DNA of 64,000 nt from Psococerastis gibbosa (taxonomy: Eukaryota > Arthropoda > Insecta > Psocodea > Psocidae), in the NCBI GenBank assembly GCA_963971405.1, contig OZ020487.1:41699039-41763038 (forward strand), read 5' to 3'. Position 1 is the stretch's first letter; each line of letters begins with the position of its first letter. The translations under genes and the position numbers were made by a program. The notes beneath the pieces were generated by a model that did no database searches, was not told the DNA's origin, and saw nothing but the letters and a program-made list of their open reading frames with translations. Below are positions 11,470 through 23,144 of this stretch, in pieces.

Positions 11470-12210
11470 TCGATTTGCATCCTAACTACTCTACCTATTT
11501 TGCTGAAATATGGGATGTAGGCTAACATAATTAGTGCCTATGGGCTATTTTTCTCTTTTTTAATGATTTCATTTCATTTCTTTTAAATTGACAAATGTTG
11601 AAGTAGATATTAATGTAAGCAACCCCAATTATATCACATCCCCCTTGGTAGGCTAGTTTGGTTCGGGGAGAAATAACACACAAATAAATAAATAAATAAA
11701 TGACCGCCCCTATGTAAGTATTTTCATAAGATAGTAAAAAAAAAATGTAACAAAACTCAACTTCCCAACAAAGAAATTACTTTTTAATCGTACATAAAAC
11801 ATGTGACCTCCCCCTCCCTAAATTTTCCGCTTGATCCGTTCTAGCTTCAGGTATGCTTTAGATGCTGACTAGACTGAGAGTAACAGAACCGAACACTTTG
11901 CTTCTCCAAGCTGCATTTTCGTTTTAACTAAAAAACTAAAAAACCTTTTTTTTTTTTTTTTTTGAAAACATTACATGCCATGGTATAATACCTTAATATA
12001 CTATACTAGTTTATAGTATTATAGTATTGGTCTCCCCTTTCTAAACTATGCGAATTCGATTGCCCCATCGATCAATCCAGTGCTTTAGAATAGGGCAATT
12101 TTTTATTATTTCTTTATTTTTTGTATTTTATATTTATATATTATATATTATATTATGTATTTTATATTTATTTTTTATTTATCCCTGGAACCTACCATGA
12201 AATTATTACG
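11470..12210. other. AT-rich stretch without genes
   Basis: Contains an (AAAT)n run near 11680-11700, a poly-T run near 11947 and AT-rich sequence. No coding signal was found. Confidence 0.35.
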
Positions 12211-12929
12211 GTACTTATATTAACTGATAAATAGGAAAGCATGTACGCGAGTTCACTTGTACCGTTCATACGATGCTTCATTAAATTGCTATCCTATGTG
12301 TACGTAGTATAAGGAAAGCTTTCGGAGGGTCGAAATTTTCGATTTCTAGGGAATTGTTTTCAATGTTCTGCAGTGGGATCCCGTTGCCTTCTGCATCAGC
12401 TTATACCGTTGACTTAGCGGTGGATTTACCAGTATAGGCAACTGAGGCAAATGTGTATATACGCGCGCGGGTATAAATTTATTTAAATTTTTTTGTGCAT
12501 ACTATATGTGAAATAAAATAAAATAATTATGTATAACATTTTAGTCTAGGATAAGAAAGTAGGTGATTTTGATTTTAAACATTAAAAAAAATAGTGGTTT
12601 TATTAGTGAACACCCCTCCCCTCTATACATACAATAATTATTAATGTCCGTAGCAAGGGCAGTGCCTACATCCGTGCCAAAACCAAATCCCTCCCTGCCG
12701 GGTTGACTAGGCATTGAGTTCTTCGGGGCCAGTTTCCCAACCCCAGGACAAAAGAGTGCCTTGCTCAGAAAAGACTGTGTCTTGCTTATCCGGGCGCAAA
12801 CTCGGTCCCCCATCTGTTCAGTCAACACCAGGCGCTTCTATCTTCACCACGAGAAGGCATAGAATAGGGGTTTTCGAGTATTAGCCTTATACTCAGAAGG
12901 TATTACTCAGAAGCTCAGCTACTTGCTAC

Positions 12930-13093
12930 CATGGCCGTGCCCAGGGGGGTGGTGCATGGGGTCCGGACCCCCTCACCCCGAAACACATTTTTGAATATTA
13001 ACCTGTATGGTTTGAAGAATTTATCCATTAATTCATTAATAAATTAAAATTTTTTTTGGACCACCCCGAAATCAAAACCTGGGCACGGCCTTG
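12930..13093. mobile_element. 164-bp hAT-like MITE (GGCCGTGCCCAGG ends)
   Basis: The terminal inverted repeats CATGGCCGTGCCCAGG and CCTGGGCACGGCCTTG bound the element. The flanks CTTGCTAC (12922-12929) and CTTGCTCC (13094-13101) match at 7 of 8 bases, as expected for hAT target duplication. A sister copy lies at 41285-41450. Confidence 0.65.
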
Positions 13094-13432
13094 CTTGCTC
13101 CATAGGCCCGTGGTTGGGCCCCTTTGGATTCGCCCCTGCCTGTAATTCGCCCCGGGGTGGTTGTTACACATGTCTGATCCGAGCACCTTTCTACATGATG
13201 CGAATGTGGCGGATCGAGAGAAGATTGCCTTCTCGCAGGATTATATTGTGAAACCCAATCCGGGCAGAACGGCCACAGACCGCGGAACATGAGACTTCTC
13301 TCAGGATTCTGTTTCATTCCTGACGGCCATTCATTCTTAACTTTTTTTAGTCATATTCCTTCACTTCTGACGCATGCATTGCAGCCATAGGCTTATTCAG
13401 TTACTTCGCATAGATACAGAAATCGATCGTTA

Positions 13433-14352
13433 TTGCTTTCCAATTTATACGTAGTATAAGGAAAGCTTTGTGATGGTCAAAATTTTCGATTCCGAGATTT
13501 CAACGGATTTACATGTTTTTTTCATTGCTGCCAACCAATCGCTAAGATTGCAACCTTAAGAGAGAGAGACATGTTTTGAGGTCCCAGGAACCTAAAAAAG
13601 TGGTTTTTACGAAATGTCTGTCTGTCTGTCGATCTGTCTGTCTGTTCATCGATTTCCGGGCAAACTACTCGGTGGATTTGGGTGGAATTTGTAGGTTCAC
13701 AAAAATCATACCTCGGGACCGTTTTTGTTATTTCTGGGTAACTCAATTTGGGGGGGGGGGGGTTTATTCTCAAAAAACTCCAAAAAAACGCCTAAAAAAA
13801 TTATTTCTCAAAAACGGCTCCAACGATTTCTTTTAAATTCTCATATATTGTACTCGTTATTAATGTTGACTAAATGCGGGGGGTCGCTTGCCCCTTGATA
13901 GTTTGCTTCTGGGGGTAAAAAAATAAAAATAATTATTTTAATGAAAAATGACAAAAAAATAATTTTTCTGCGAAACCTTTCCATCGATGATTTCTACCTT
14001 CAGGCATGTTTTAGGTGTTAAATTGAGTACGAAACCGGATAGGTTGCTTTCCCAAAAAAATATTTGGTTTTGCACAAAAAAGTATTTTTTGAAAAAATAA
14101 TAGATAATTAGCGCTCTAATGCATTGCGTGCCCTGCCATTATTGCTGTGTGGTAATTAATGTGTTGGTCTTACCTATCTAGAATTTACCTCACTTCCAGT
14201 GACGTCAGGTGAACAACCCCCCCCCCCCCTCCCCCCGAGATATCGGAAATTTAACCACTGGAAAATTATTTACCATAAAATTACTTATATTCTCTATCTA
14301 CTAATGTTGATAAATTGGAAAGCATGTTGGAGTAAACTCGGACCGGTTCTTT
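13433..14352 (+). mobile_element. TGCTTTCC-family element, copy A
   Basis: Starts TGCTTTCCAATTTATACGTA and ends GATAAATTGGAAAGCA followed by ~28 bases ending ACTCGGACCGGTTCTTTT. Internal landmarks in order: GGTCCCAGGAACC, a (TGTC)n microsatellite, a 12-base G-run, GGGGGGTCGCTTGCCCCTTG, GTGACGTCAGGTG and a long C-run. Related full-length copies are at 18994, 24894, 39673 and 54648. No protein is encoded. Confidence 0.7.
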
Positions 14353-14499
14353 TCATTAAATGACATTTTAACACCTTACAATTTTATTTTAAATTTTTTT
14401 AACGCCGTTAAAAAAACATCAATGAAAGCGTTATATTTTAGATTTTTTAGACATTTCTATTGTTTAACCCACAGAACCTTTCTTTATATTATTGTAATA

Positions 14500-14850
14500 A
14501 TGACTATAATATAGGAGAATTAAATTTAAAAAAAAAAATCATTTGGAGGAATGATATTTTAAGACGTTTTTGAAGGTTTTTGGGGTAAAAACCCTCAAAA
14601 CGGAGCTTTCCAAAACATGAAAAAATTGCCCCTGGACAATAATTTTGTGATATATGCCGAATTTAATTGAAATCGTTCGAGCAGTTTGGCCACCAATTAA
14701 AATACGGACAGGCCGACATTTGCTAAAAAAAAAACTTTTTTTGTATCCTGGGACCTCCATTGAAATCGGGAAATCGAAAATTTCCACCACAACGTGAAAC
14801 CCATCACAAAGCTTTCCTCATACTAACGTATAAATAGAAAAGTGGAAAGT
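14500..14850 (-). mobile_element. Diverged TGCTTTCC-family fragment
   Basis: On the minus strand it has the family order AAAGCTTTGTGATGGG, GAAATTTTCGATTT, GGTCCCAGGATAC and a short TGTC-rich part, but is much diverged and lacks the 3' half. It lies just after copy A in opposite orientation. Confidence 0.45.
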
Positions 14851-14883
14851 AATAATGAAAACTGGTGCGTCGTTCTATTTCTC

Positions 14884-15042
14884 GGCCGTAGCCAAGGGGG
14901 GTTCAAATCCCCCCCCCCCCCCCCCCCGAAATGAAATGGCTTGACACTAGATAGAATCGGATTTTGAGAGGAAAAATAAAAACTACTATGTAATATCCAA
15001 TAAAATTTCTGAAAACCCCCCAAAAAAATCCTGGCTACGGCC
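14884..15042. mobile_element. G-run MITE with GGCCGTAGCC ends
   Basis: The inverted ends GGCCGTAGCCAAGG and CCTGGCTACGGCC enclose an 18-base C-run and an AT-rich body. It belongs to the same class as the hAT-like G-run MITEs, but no clear 8-bp duplication was found. Confidence 0.45.
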
Positions 15043-15231
15043 TTGTTCTCGGCTATAGTAACATAGGTTCTAATTATAGTTCATAATTACAGAACAAGTG
15101 TATAGGCCTAGCAGCCTAATAAGGTGCGCAGCACGCTTTAATATGTCAACTACGCGCATTTGCTTGTTTACATTATCGATATTAAATTTCAGGCCTGCAG
15201 TACAGTTAAACTGAAGATGCAACCACAGCCT

Positions 15232-15431
15232 AACGCGTCAGCAGTTGCTTACAAGCTACCATGAACGGCGTATGTGTCAGTGGAACACGCGAATACCGGG
15301 TACGTTCCTCGGATCTTGCTCGGTAAAAGTGATGTGAGAGTCCCTGTGTGCAGTGCAGTGCTTTTTCTTGCCGTTTTCTGCGGGGCGAAGTCAGCAAAGT
15401 GGCCAATGCCAGTACTCGTGTGTCCGGAGAA
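15232..15431 (+). promoter_or_regulatory. CpG-rich 5' leader or promoter-proximal region of the eya-like gene
   Basis: These 200 bases hold about 15 CpG dinucleotides, far denser than the surrounding AT-rich repeats, and end at the predicted start codon. No TATA box or convincing initiator could be identified, so the transcription start is unknown. A 21-codon upstream ORF (15261-15326) lies inside it. The call rests on position and composition only. Confidence 0.4.
15261..15326 (+). other. Upstream ORF in the leader of the eya-like gene (21 codons plus stop)
   Basis: ATG at 15261 opens a 21-codon frame ending in TAA at 15324-15326, 105 bases before the main ATG. Such uORFs commonly lower translation of the main frame. 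It matters only if transcription starts upstream of 15261, which cannot be read from the sequence. Confidence 0.35.
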
Positions 15432-15479
15432 ATGCTCTACAATGTTCCCTTTTACCAAAACCAGACTCCTTTTACAACG
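15432..15479 (+). CDS. eya: Eya-like exon 1, start codon to first donor (residues 1-16)
   Basis: The exon encodes MLYNVPFYQNQTPFTT and ends at a good donor (ACG|GTAAGTAA), phase 0. ATG at 15432 is the first ATG in this frame after an in-frame TGA at 15330-15332, and G at -3 with AA at -2/-1 is an acceptable context. From memory, one insect Eya isoform begins with a very similar MLYNVP..YQN peptide, which is the main reason for assigning this small exon. It joins in frame to the exon at 53179, 37.7 kb away, although a further small exon between them cannot be excluded. A SINE sits about 30 bp past the donor. Confidence 0.55.
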
Positions 15480-15507
15480 GTAAGTAATGGGATTTACTTA
15501 CGTATTG

Positions 15508-15650
15508 CTACATGTACACTTGCTACATTTTCTGGTCATGCTTCGGAGGGTATGTAAAACAGACGGTCCCGGGTCTTCCTAGTTGAGTGTAAGAGAGGGC
15601 TTTATAGCCCTAACTCCGCTAGGTTGGCTTAGTAATAGAATAAAAAAGTC
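15508..15650 (+). repeat. SINE-2 copy lacking the tRNA head
   Basis: It contains CATTTTCTGGTCATGCTTCGGA, GGGCTTTATAGCCCTAACTC and GGCTTAGTAATAG with an A-rich tail. It begins about 30 bases after the donor of the first coding exon. Confidence 0.55.
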
Positions 15651-16139
15651 AATATTTATTTACTGTGGTAAAGGAGTAGAATCCGGTCCATCAATCTTTG
15701 CAGGTCTTGGACAGGGGCGTCATTTCAATAATTTTCAGGAGGGGGGCATGATGGCAAATAGGTAGGTACATTTTTAAATAAGGGTGGAACGATGTCCTCG
15801 TTAATCAAGAAAACTCAGGGTCAATTTCGCATATTTTCTAATCATAGGAGGGGGGGGGGCAACTGAACTGGGGCCTAGAAAAAATCAGGCTTAGTGCACA
15901 TATACCCATTTGCCCCTCTGTCGGTTCAAGGATCAGGGGTCACTGTGTCTTAATTTAGGGTTAAGTCACGTCGAAAGTGACCTTGTCAAATCAGCAAAAC
16001 AATCACAGGTTATATTAATAAATACAAAGTGTAGGTAATGTGCGTTGGGTACTGTACACGTTTTCAACAATTATTATTATTATTTAGCCTTAAAGAGTTG
16101 AGCTGACATACTGTAGGTCTTCGGACCCTTTGAGTAGCA

Positions 16140-16345
16140 TAATTGTGAGGACATGACGCAGAGTAGTGGTAAGGACTCAGATTTTCACCCGAAAGGTTGT
16201 TGGTTCCTACACTTACTACATTTCCTGGCCATACTTCGGAGGGCATGTAAAGCAGGCGGTCCCGGACTTTTCTAGTTGAGTGTAAGAGAGGGCTTTATAG
16301 CCCTAACACCGTTAGGTTGGCTTAGTAATAAAAATAAGGCATTAT
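16140..16345 (+). repeat. SINE-2 copy, near full length
   Basis: It has the tRNA-like head (AGTAGTGGTAAGGACTC, then CCCGAAAGGTTGTTGGTTC), the full body and the GGCTTAGTAATAAAAATAAG tail, followed by an (ATTT)n run. Confidence 0.55.
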
Positions 16346-16459
16346 TTATTTATTTATTTGTTATTATTGGGATCACATCAATGTATCATTCATATTATGA
16401 CCATTGCCGATTTAATGTTTAAAAACAGTGGCTTAACCTTGTTAGCTAAGACAATGTGT

Positions 16460-16744
16460 TCAGCAATAATCTTCCATCTTTTTTCTTTTTATAGAAATCT
16501 ATTAAAATGTTTGTACTTAACATATCCCATGACGCCATTTTTTAATTTTAGTTTGTTTGTTTGTGATTTTACTGTATGATCATTGATCAATTTTAACTAT
16601 GGCATAGAGGAAAACAAACATTTCCGTCAATGTCATTTGCATTCTGCAATGCGAGGTCGGTGGAAACCCCGCCTAAGTCTTGAATGTCTGCTACCACGTC
16701 ACCGTATTTGTATTTAGCCCTAGCCGGTCGGTGGAAACCGCGCC
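16460..16744. mobile_element. Harbinger-like MITE, 5'-truncated copy
   Basis: It shares the interior (CCCATGACGCCATTTTTTAA, ATGATCATTGATCAATTTTA) and the right end (GGTCGGTGGAAACCGCGCC) with the full copy at 23808-24188. Confidence 0.5.
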
Positions 16745-17190
16745 TCAACAACACTCTTCCATTTTTCTCGGTCTTGTAAGACCCTCCACCATCTACGAAC
16801 TCCCAACTTGGTTTCTAGTTTGTCCTTCCAGCGATTTCGTGGACGTCCCTGCAGTCTTCTTCCCGTCATGCTTGCTTCGTACATTTTGTTCGGCATGCGG
16901 GCTTCTGACATTCTTACGACGCATCCCAACCATCGTAGACGCTGTGCTTTTACAAAACATTCTGGCTCTACAGACCTTGATGGGTTTTGACCTGCTCACC
17001 AACACTCCTCCAGCCATCTCGGTTTTGTACGACGCTCAACCATCTACGGACTCCCAACTCACGGAGGTCGGTTTCTAGTTCGTCCTTCCATTGTCCCTGT
17101 TGTTTTCTTCCCGCCATTGTTGCTTTGTACTTTTGTTCGACACGCGATCCTCTGACATGCTTACGTGTCTCAGCCGTCTTAGATGAATCC
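16745..17190 (-). pseudogene. Two tandem LINE C-terminal tail fragments
   Basis: Minus-strand reading gives RMSEARMPNKMYEASMTGRR, then GRPRNRWKDKLE, then LGVRRWWRVLQDREKWKSVV (about 16935-16725). A second, more decayed copy (KDELETDLRELGVRRWLSVV) lies at about 17190-16960. Both resemble LINE C-termini of the WLGHV..M class. The RT domain is absent. A third piece is at 25956-26075. Confidence 0.6.
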
Positions 17191-17428
17191 TAGAACAATA
17201 ATAACACTAAAATTTATGTGAGAATGTGTAGTATGTGAGAGACTCGTGGTTTTATTATATAATTTATTCCGATTCTGAATCGCCGGAGACATGAAAAAAT
17301 TGGAGCTCCCAACCGAGTGGAATCAAGCTGCTGTCGTGCCGTCGACCCTCCATGAGGACAAGACGCTGTAAAAGCAAAGTCTGAATATTGTGATGTTGAC
17401 CTAAGCCCCTCAATGGGTTGTCGTGCGT

Positions 17429-17605
17429 GTATCGTTTATCGGCGTCGATGGCAAGAAGGTAGCATGCTTGTGCTGTACTTGTGCGAGTCTCTACACGCCA
17501 CGCGATCGGAGACGAGTCGCAACTCAACACGGGCACTAACTTACAGAGGTGACTGAAGAGGTCAATCGGATACATTCATTATACTGTTTTTATGCGATTA
17601 ACCTT
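17429..17605 (+). repeat. SINE-3 copy (tRNA-like head)
   Basis: TCGATGGCAAGAAGGTAGCA begins an A-box-like head, and TGTGCGAGTCTCTACACGCC is a degenerate B-box region. The body ends GACTGAAGAGGTCAATCGGA and GCGATTAACCTTATAAAA. Further copies are at 44108, 23145, 63170 and in both arms of the palindrome at 29884-30323. Confidence 0.5.
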
Positions 17606-18300
17606 ATAAAAAATCCCATTCGCCTCTGGCCGATCAGGAGTAGGGAGATTCCGCAGACCCTGTTTTTCCTCTACGCTACCTACGCTATGTGTGTAATAAA
17701 AAATCCCTTTCGGCTTTGGCCGATCAGGTGTAGGGAGATTCCTATGTACATATGTAATAAAAAATAAGAAATACTCATTATTTTCCCGACCACAACATCA
17801 ACACACAAAACACTCATGTCTCTTGTGTTCCAAACAATGACGACTATGAACTATGAAATTATTTTTACTTTGACTGGACGTCATCATTTGTCTTAAAAAG
17901 TGTTGATCACCATTATCGTAGATAATAATACGGACTTTCAGTCAAATTTTAATTCATTCCTCTGCTACCAATATTAACTGAGATATGAAGTATATAAGGT
18001 TTCAATCGGCCGCATCTTGTAACTATGTAGTGGATCTAGCTGGTTAACGAACTCGATCAAGACATTTGTATGATCAATTTTTGTGCCAAGTTTCATCAAA
18101 ATCAGATAATATTTACGGAAGTTAGAGTCTTCCCTAAAATGAATATACATAATATAATATATTGCTACATACATACATACATTTATATATATATATAACA
18201 TTTTGTACGGAGGGTAGTTTTAGGCTCCGGGGGTCATGAAATGAAAAGTTGTGAAGAAATTTTCCGAAAGTCGAACATTGGTCGCCATCTCAATAGGTAA
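17606..18300 (-). repeat. R700 repeat, copy A
   Basis: About 700 bp whose reverse complement aligns with 27215-27895. Shared landmarks: CATTGGTCGCCATCTCAATA, GATCAATTTTTGTGCCAAG, CTCGATCAAGACATTTG, CGACCACAACATCAA and GGCCGATCAGGTGTAGGG. Both copies keep a short frame reading IDHTNVLIEFVNQLDP, which may only reflect nucleotide conservation. Confidence 0.6.
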
Positions 18301-18993
18301 ATGAATCTCCCTAAAAGTGAACAATTATTTCATCTAATTTTTTAACCCAAAATTAATATTGAGGTGGAATTAATAGGACTGGGCAGTACAGTGGCTTCAA
18401 CAACACCCGAACCTGAGACCTACAAAGGCCAACCAAGGCCAACTACAATGGTCCTTCTCGACTTTGGAAACTCTTTTTCATAAATTAATCCCGACAAATT
18501 TGTTCACAGTTCACTAAATTGTCTTGTCGCATCACTGTCTCCCATCAGGGGCATTCACTTTATGTTAATATGTAAGCAAAAAAGTGGGTTTCAAGGTCTA
18601 TTGTATTGTACTGTTCTGTTGCTGCTTCTTCCTCTTGAATTGCCTCTTTGAACGAGTATTTTGAGTATTTGCGTATTAATTAATAATTAGAAATATAATA
18701 CAATCACTAAATACCAAAAGTGCCAAACTAAGTGCACCCTGTGAAGGGGACTTGCGTCGTAGCCCTTGCAATTACTACAAAAAACATTACATAACCAATA
18801 AATCGGAGAGTGGTCGAATATACAATACGATCAAATCTTAGAATCTTTCATTTATTTATTTTTTATTTTTATTTTATTTTTGGCGATCATCATGGCAGTT
18901 AATACAATGCAATAAATTTTAATATTTCCATTAAAAGTCAATTTACAATAATTAAATATGCTGCAGGGCTCAGCCCGTGTGCAGCATAAATTA

Positions 18994-19836
18994 GAAAGAA
19001 CCGGTCCGAGTTTACTCGAACACGCTTTCCAATTTATCAATTAGTCGGGAGAGAAAATGATTAATTTCATGGTAAATAATTTTCCTATGGTTAAATTTCG
19101 GATACCAGGGGGGGGGGGCGTCCACCTGACGTCACTGGAGGTGACGTAAATTCCAGATAGGACAGACCAACACATTACCACAAAGCAATAATGGCAGGGC
19201 ATGCAATGCATTTGAGCGTGAATTTACTTTCATTTTTTCAAAAAATTTCTTTTTGCACAAATAGTTTTTTGGGAAAGCAAACTGTCCGGCTTCGTTATTC
19301 AAATTAACACCTAAAACATGCCTGAAGGTAGAAATCATCGATAGAAAGGTTTCGCAGTAAAATTATTTTTTTAGTCATTTTTCATTAAAATTAAGATATT
19401 TTTATTTTTTTTCCCCAGAAGCAAACTATCAAGGGGTAAGCGACCCCCCGTATTTTTCCAACATTAATAGCGACTAGAAGACATGTGAATTTAAAAGAAA
19501 TCGTTGGAGCCGTTTTTGAGAAATAATTTTTTTAGACGTTTTTTTTGGAGTTTTTTGAGAATAAAACCCCCCCTTATTGAGTTAGCCCAAAATAAAAAAA
19601 ATGATTTTTGTAAACCTACATGCCAAATTTCACTCAAATCTACCGAGTTGTTTGCTCGGAAATAGATGAACAGACAGACAGACAGACAGACATACAGTTA
19701 GACAGACAGACATTTCATAAAAACCACTTTTTTGGGTTCCTGGGACCTCAAAACGTGTAAATCCGTTGTAATCTCGGAATCGAAAATTTCAACCGTCACA
19801 AAGCTTTCCTTATACTATGTATAAATTGGTAAGCAA
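18994..19836 (-). mobile_element. TGCTTTCC-family element, copy B
   Basis: Reverse orientation: it begins AAAGAACCGGTCCGAGTTTA and ends TATAAATTGGTAAGCA. It has the GACAGACAGACA microsatellite and the CCCCAGAAGCAAACTATCAA landmark. The G-run is shorter here than in the other copies. Confidence 0.7.
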
Positions 19837-20042
19837 TAAAGTTGTAGTCATGTTGACTATACAAGTGAATTGCAATGCAGTAGTTTCCCGTTGCCTTGTG
19901 CATCCTTATGCCGTTGACTCTTCATTGAAGTCTTCCTCCTTCAGGGCCAGTTTGACAACCCCAGGATAAAAGTGTGCTCTGCACAGAAAATGTTTTAAAA
20001 TTAGAATCTTGAAAAAAAAATAAAATAAATAAATCTAGACTT

Positions 20043-20232
20043 TTTGTTGTTCTATTACTAAGCCAACCTAGCGGAGTTAGGGGTATAAAGCCCTCTCTTA
20101 CATGCAACCAGGACGACCCGAGGCCGCCTACTTTACATGCCCTCCAAAGCATGATCAGAAAATGGAGCCAGTTTGGGACTCGAACTAACAACCTTTCGGG
20201 TGAAAGTCGGAGTCTGTACCACTACTCTACAA
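20043..20232 (-). repeat. SINE-2 copy
   Basis: It runs from GTTCTATTACTAAGCCAACC through AAAGCCCTCTCTTACATGCA and AGCATGATCAGAAAATG to GGGACTCGAACTAACAACCT and a tRNA-like head near 20200-20230. Confidence 0.6.
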
Positions 20233-20284
20233 GTCCTGACAATAGGTATAAAACTACTATTTTGCTTTATACAAGGAGATCTTA

Positions 20285-20445
20285 GGCGGGTATTTCACAT
20301 ACGTCAATCGTCAATGAAAAATTGAAAAATGACGTTTTAGCAGACATTAAAGACATACTAAAAATTCTGCTACCACATCAATTTACGTCATTGTTACGTC
20401 ATTTTTCAATTTTTAATTGACGATTGACGTAATGGAATACCCGCC
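20285..20445. mobile_element. 161-bp MITE with GGCGGGTATT ends
   Basis: GGCGGGTATTTCACATACG and CGTAATGGAATACCCGCC are inverted ends. The inner arms CGTCAATCGTCAATGAAAAA and its inverse extend the stem to about 60 bp. It is flanked by TA on both sides. Confidence 0.6.
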
Positions 20446-20859
20446 TAAACCAAACGTAACACTCCCTTAACTTAGTTATTATGGGAACAATTGATGTGCG
20501 GTGAATAGGGGCAAACCTTTCTATGATCCTACATAGGTTTGCATATTACGCGGTCCCCTTCACAGGGTGCACTTAGTATGGCAGTTCTGGTATTCAGTGA
20601 TTTTAATATGTTTTTTAATTTAATAAATACTAATACTTTTTTTTTGGGGGGGGGGGTGTAATTTTCAAATGTAAGCATTTTTCGTATTAGCCATAAAATG
20701 AAAGATCATTTTAACCCCATTCATTTGACATATATTATTGCTTGTGAGCCTGTCGCTTATGGTACATTGGAAATTGGAAAAGGTTTTATTTCAAATACTC
20801 GTTTAGATTACTAAATCCGGTTTACTAATTTGATTACTAAAACCTGCATAAAGGTACGA

Positions 20860-21060
20860 TGAATTACGAAAATAACCGTTCGCGGTGTCCAGAAATATTG
20901 AGCCATGTGTTTTCATTGTTTTGTTTATTATGAGAACGTCAGCGATCAGAGGTACGTGGCGTAAGCTGATCAAGCACAGCTGACCACCGTGGGAACCTGC
21001 TGATTGGTCGCCCATGCAACCTTCGGTGTAAAGAACAGTTAGCAATTTATCCATCCTTGC
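20860..21060. promoter_or_regulatory. Repeat-poor island with clustered factor-binding-like motifs (candidate enhancer)
   Basis: Complex, GC-richer sequence between transposons. Motifs by eye: CAGCTG (20977-20982), CGTGGGAA at 20988-20995 fitting the Su(H) consensus, ATTGG (CCAAT, 21003-21007) and TGTTTAT (Fox-like). Function is inferred from motif density only. Confidence 0.25.
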
Positions 21061-22085
21061 AGTCTCTTATCACAACTATTAGTTCTACTTTCATTTGCCT
21101 ATTTCATTCACAATCAATATACATCCCTATCCCCACCATCATAATTTGTTTAATTATATTGTATATATTATATTTTTTGTTATATATTATATAATTATTT
21201 GTTTAGAATTAACTATGTGGAGCTATATTTAATTTAGGACTTTTTATGGACCCAGGCCTGTTTATAGTGGCCCATAGGCCCCTTGCTCAATGCCAACGAC
21301 CCCATTTATTTCGGACATTATTTGTGTTGTTTCCGTATAAATTTTTGGCAATTAATTTATTTGTAAAGATTAATGGCAATCGATACTATATTATATTTGT
21401 TATATTTCGACCCACAACTAACCCCCCCCCCCCCCCAAATGGGCCGGATCCGTCCCTGACCATGCCTCTAATGACTATTAACACAGCAGGCAATGTGAGT
21501 CCAACTAACCCTTAAATACGGGAATAAATAAATAGTCGATTTTATCAAACTATGGAAATGCCTGTGTTATATGCATATTATTGGACCTATGGGCCTGAGC
21601 CCATAAAAAAATCATTAAAAAATAATAATATATGCATAATATGGGGAATATCCTCATACTGTAGTTAATATTGTTTATTTTCCAACGCCTGCTTTCAGCA
21701 TTTCCGCTTTTCAGCAACCCTGTTAGCTTGGCAGAGTCTGTTTCTTAGCTTGAGGAAACCTAAGGGCAGACTCCTTCATCTCAGGGAAAAGCTTGCTGAC
21801 TTGAAATATTGTAAGTAGGCTAGGCGGAGTTTTATTTATTTTTTAGATGAGATGAAAATTAAAATGTTTACTTTTGACCCTTAAAGGCTACACCCACACT
21901 TTTACCCCGAAGAAGAAGAAAAATAATGGCTAATAGTAATAGAAATTAAAAAATTCTTGTGTTTGTTTGGATTCAATATATTTAATATATTTTTCTCGAT
22001 TTCGGGGGTGTTATAACCGAACCCCCCCCCCCCCCTCTCCCCGGTTCACCCCTCCATAGCCGCGCCTGATTCAAAGTGTTTTGCT

Positions 22086-22310
22086 CAGTGGTGTATATAT
22101 ATATATAATATTTTAGTGGGGGGGGGGGGGCGCAAGACTAGACGGCCTATGTCTCTCATTCAAACCGCTTACCTCTCACTGTTGACCCAAACTTACAGTG
22201 TATTAGATCAAGCAAATCATATATTACAACTCACGCATAAGTTAATTTTCCCATTTTGGGGAGGTGCCCGTGGTTTCCACTTTCCTGCCCCCTCCATAGA
22301 GACGCCACTG
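22086..22310. mobile_element. G-run MITE with CAGTGG ends
   Basis: CAGTGGTGTATAT at the left is inverted at GAGACGCCACTG on the right, with a 13-base G-run near the left end. It resembles the hAT-like G-run class. A 7-of-8 repeat AGTGTTTT/AGTGTTTG is present but offset by three bases on the left. Confidence 0.4.
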
Positions 22311-22723
22311 AGTGTTTGAAATCCGCCTGTGAACTCTGAAGTCCGAAACCCGCATAACATGTCTTCTTCCTTGTTTCGGGAACACCCCAGCCGTCCTCCC
22401 TTCGTCAGTCCTTCGGCCTAAATCAACATGCTGCCATGCAGTAGCCTATGTGCCCATAAGGAATAAAAAAGGAGAGTCTTTGTTTTTGTGAATAGAAAAG
22501 TAATTGTGAGTGACAGGCTGACAGCGGAACATCCGCTGCTGTCTGATGCTGGGAGCACCCTCCCTCAACATGTGTGAAATTAACGCATTCATGACCCACT
22601 GCAGCCAACTACTGCATTCTGTATCTTTTTTTGCAAATAATGAGCATAAAAATCAGTATGTGGAAATCCTCTTTTTTTTTCTTTTTTTTTTAATTAATTA
22701 GGAAGCTGATCATGGTTATACTA

Positions 22724-23114
22724 TATCACGTGATGGTGTTAATCGTTTAAAATAAATGAACAGCAAATTTCAGAATTATTTAAATTGTGATGTTGACAAT
22801 TCCTTCTGAAGAACTGACCTGACGCAAATATAAATAGCAAATATAAACACATATCGCCCTAGAAATAAACAAGTTTAAATTTTGAATTAATATATATTAA
22901 GGATATAAATAATTTGTCTAAATCTAATTAGGCAGAAAAAAATGAAGAAAATATAGCCGAAGATTGTTTTCAATTTTCAATAGTTTAAATAGACACAATT
23001 TGAATTTTCCGCGCTTAGCACTCTTGCGACGATTACAAACATCAAAAATTGAAAAATACTGAAATTTGCTGTTCATTTATTTTATAAACAATTGAATTAA
23101 TACCATCACGTGAC
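22724..23114. mobile_element. ~390-bp MITE with CACGTG inside its inverted ends
   Basis: TATCACGTGATGGTGTTAAT and ATTAATACCATCACGTGACA are inverted ends. The arms continue with AAATGAACAGCAAATTTCAG and its inverse near 23058-23085. The interior is AT-rich with no protein. Confidence 0.6.
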
Positions 23115-23144
23115 ATGGTATTTTTTTTTTCCTTTTATTTAAAA

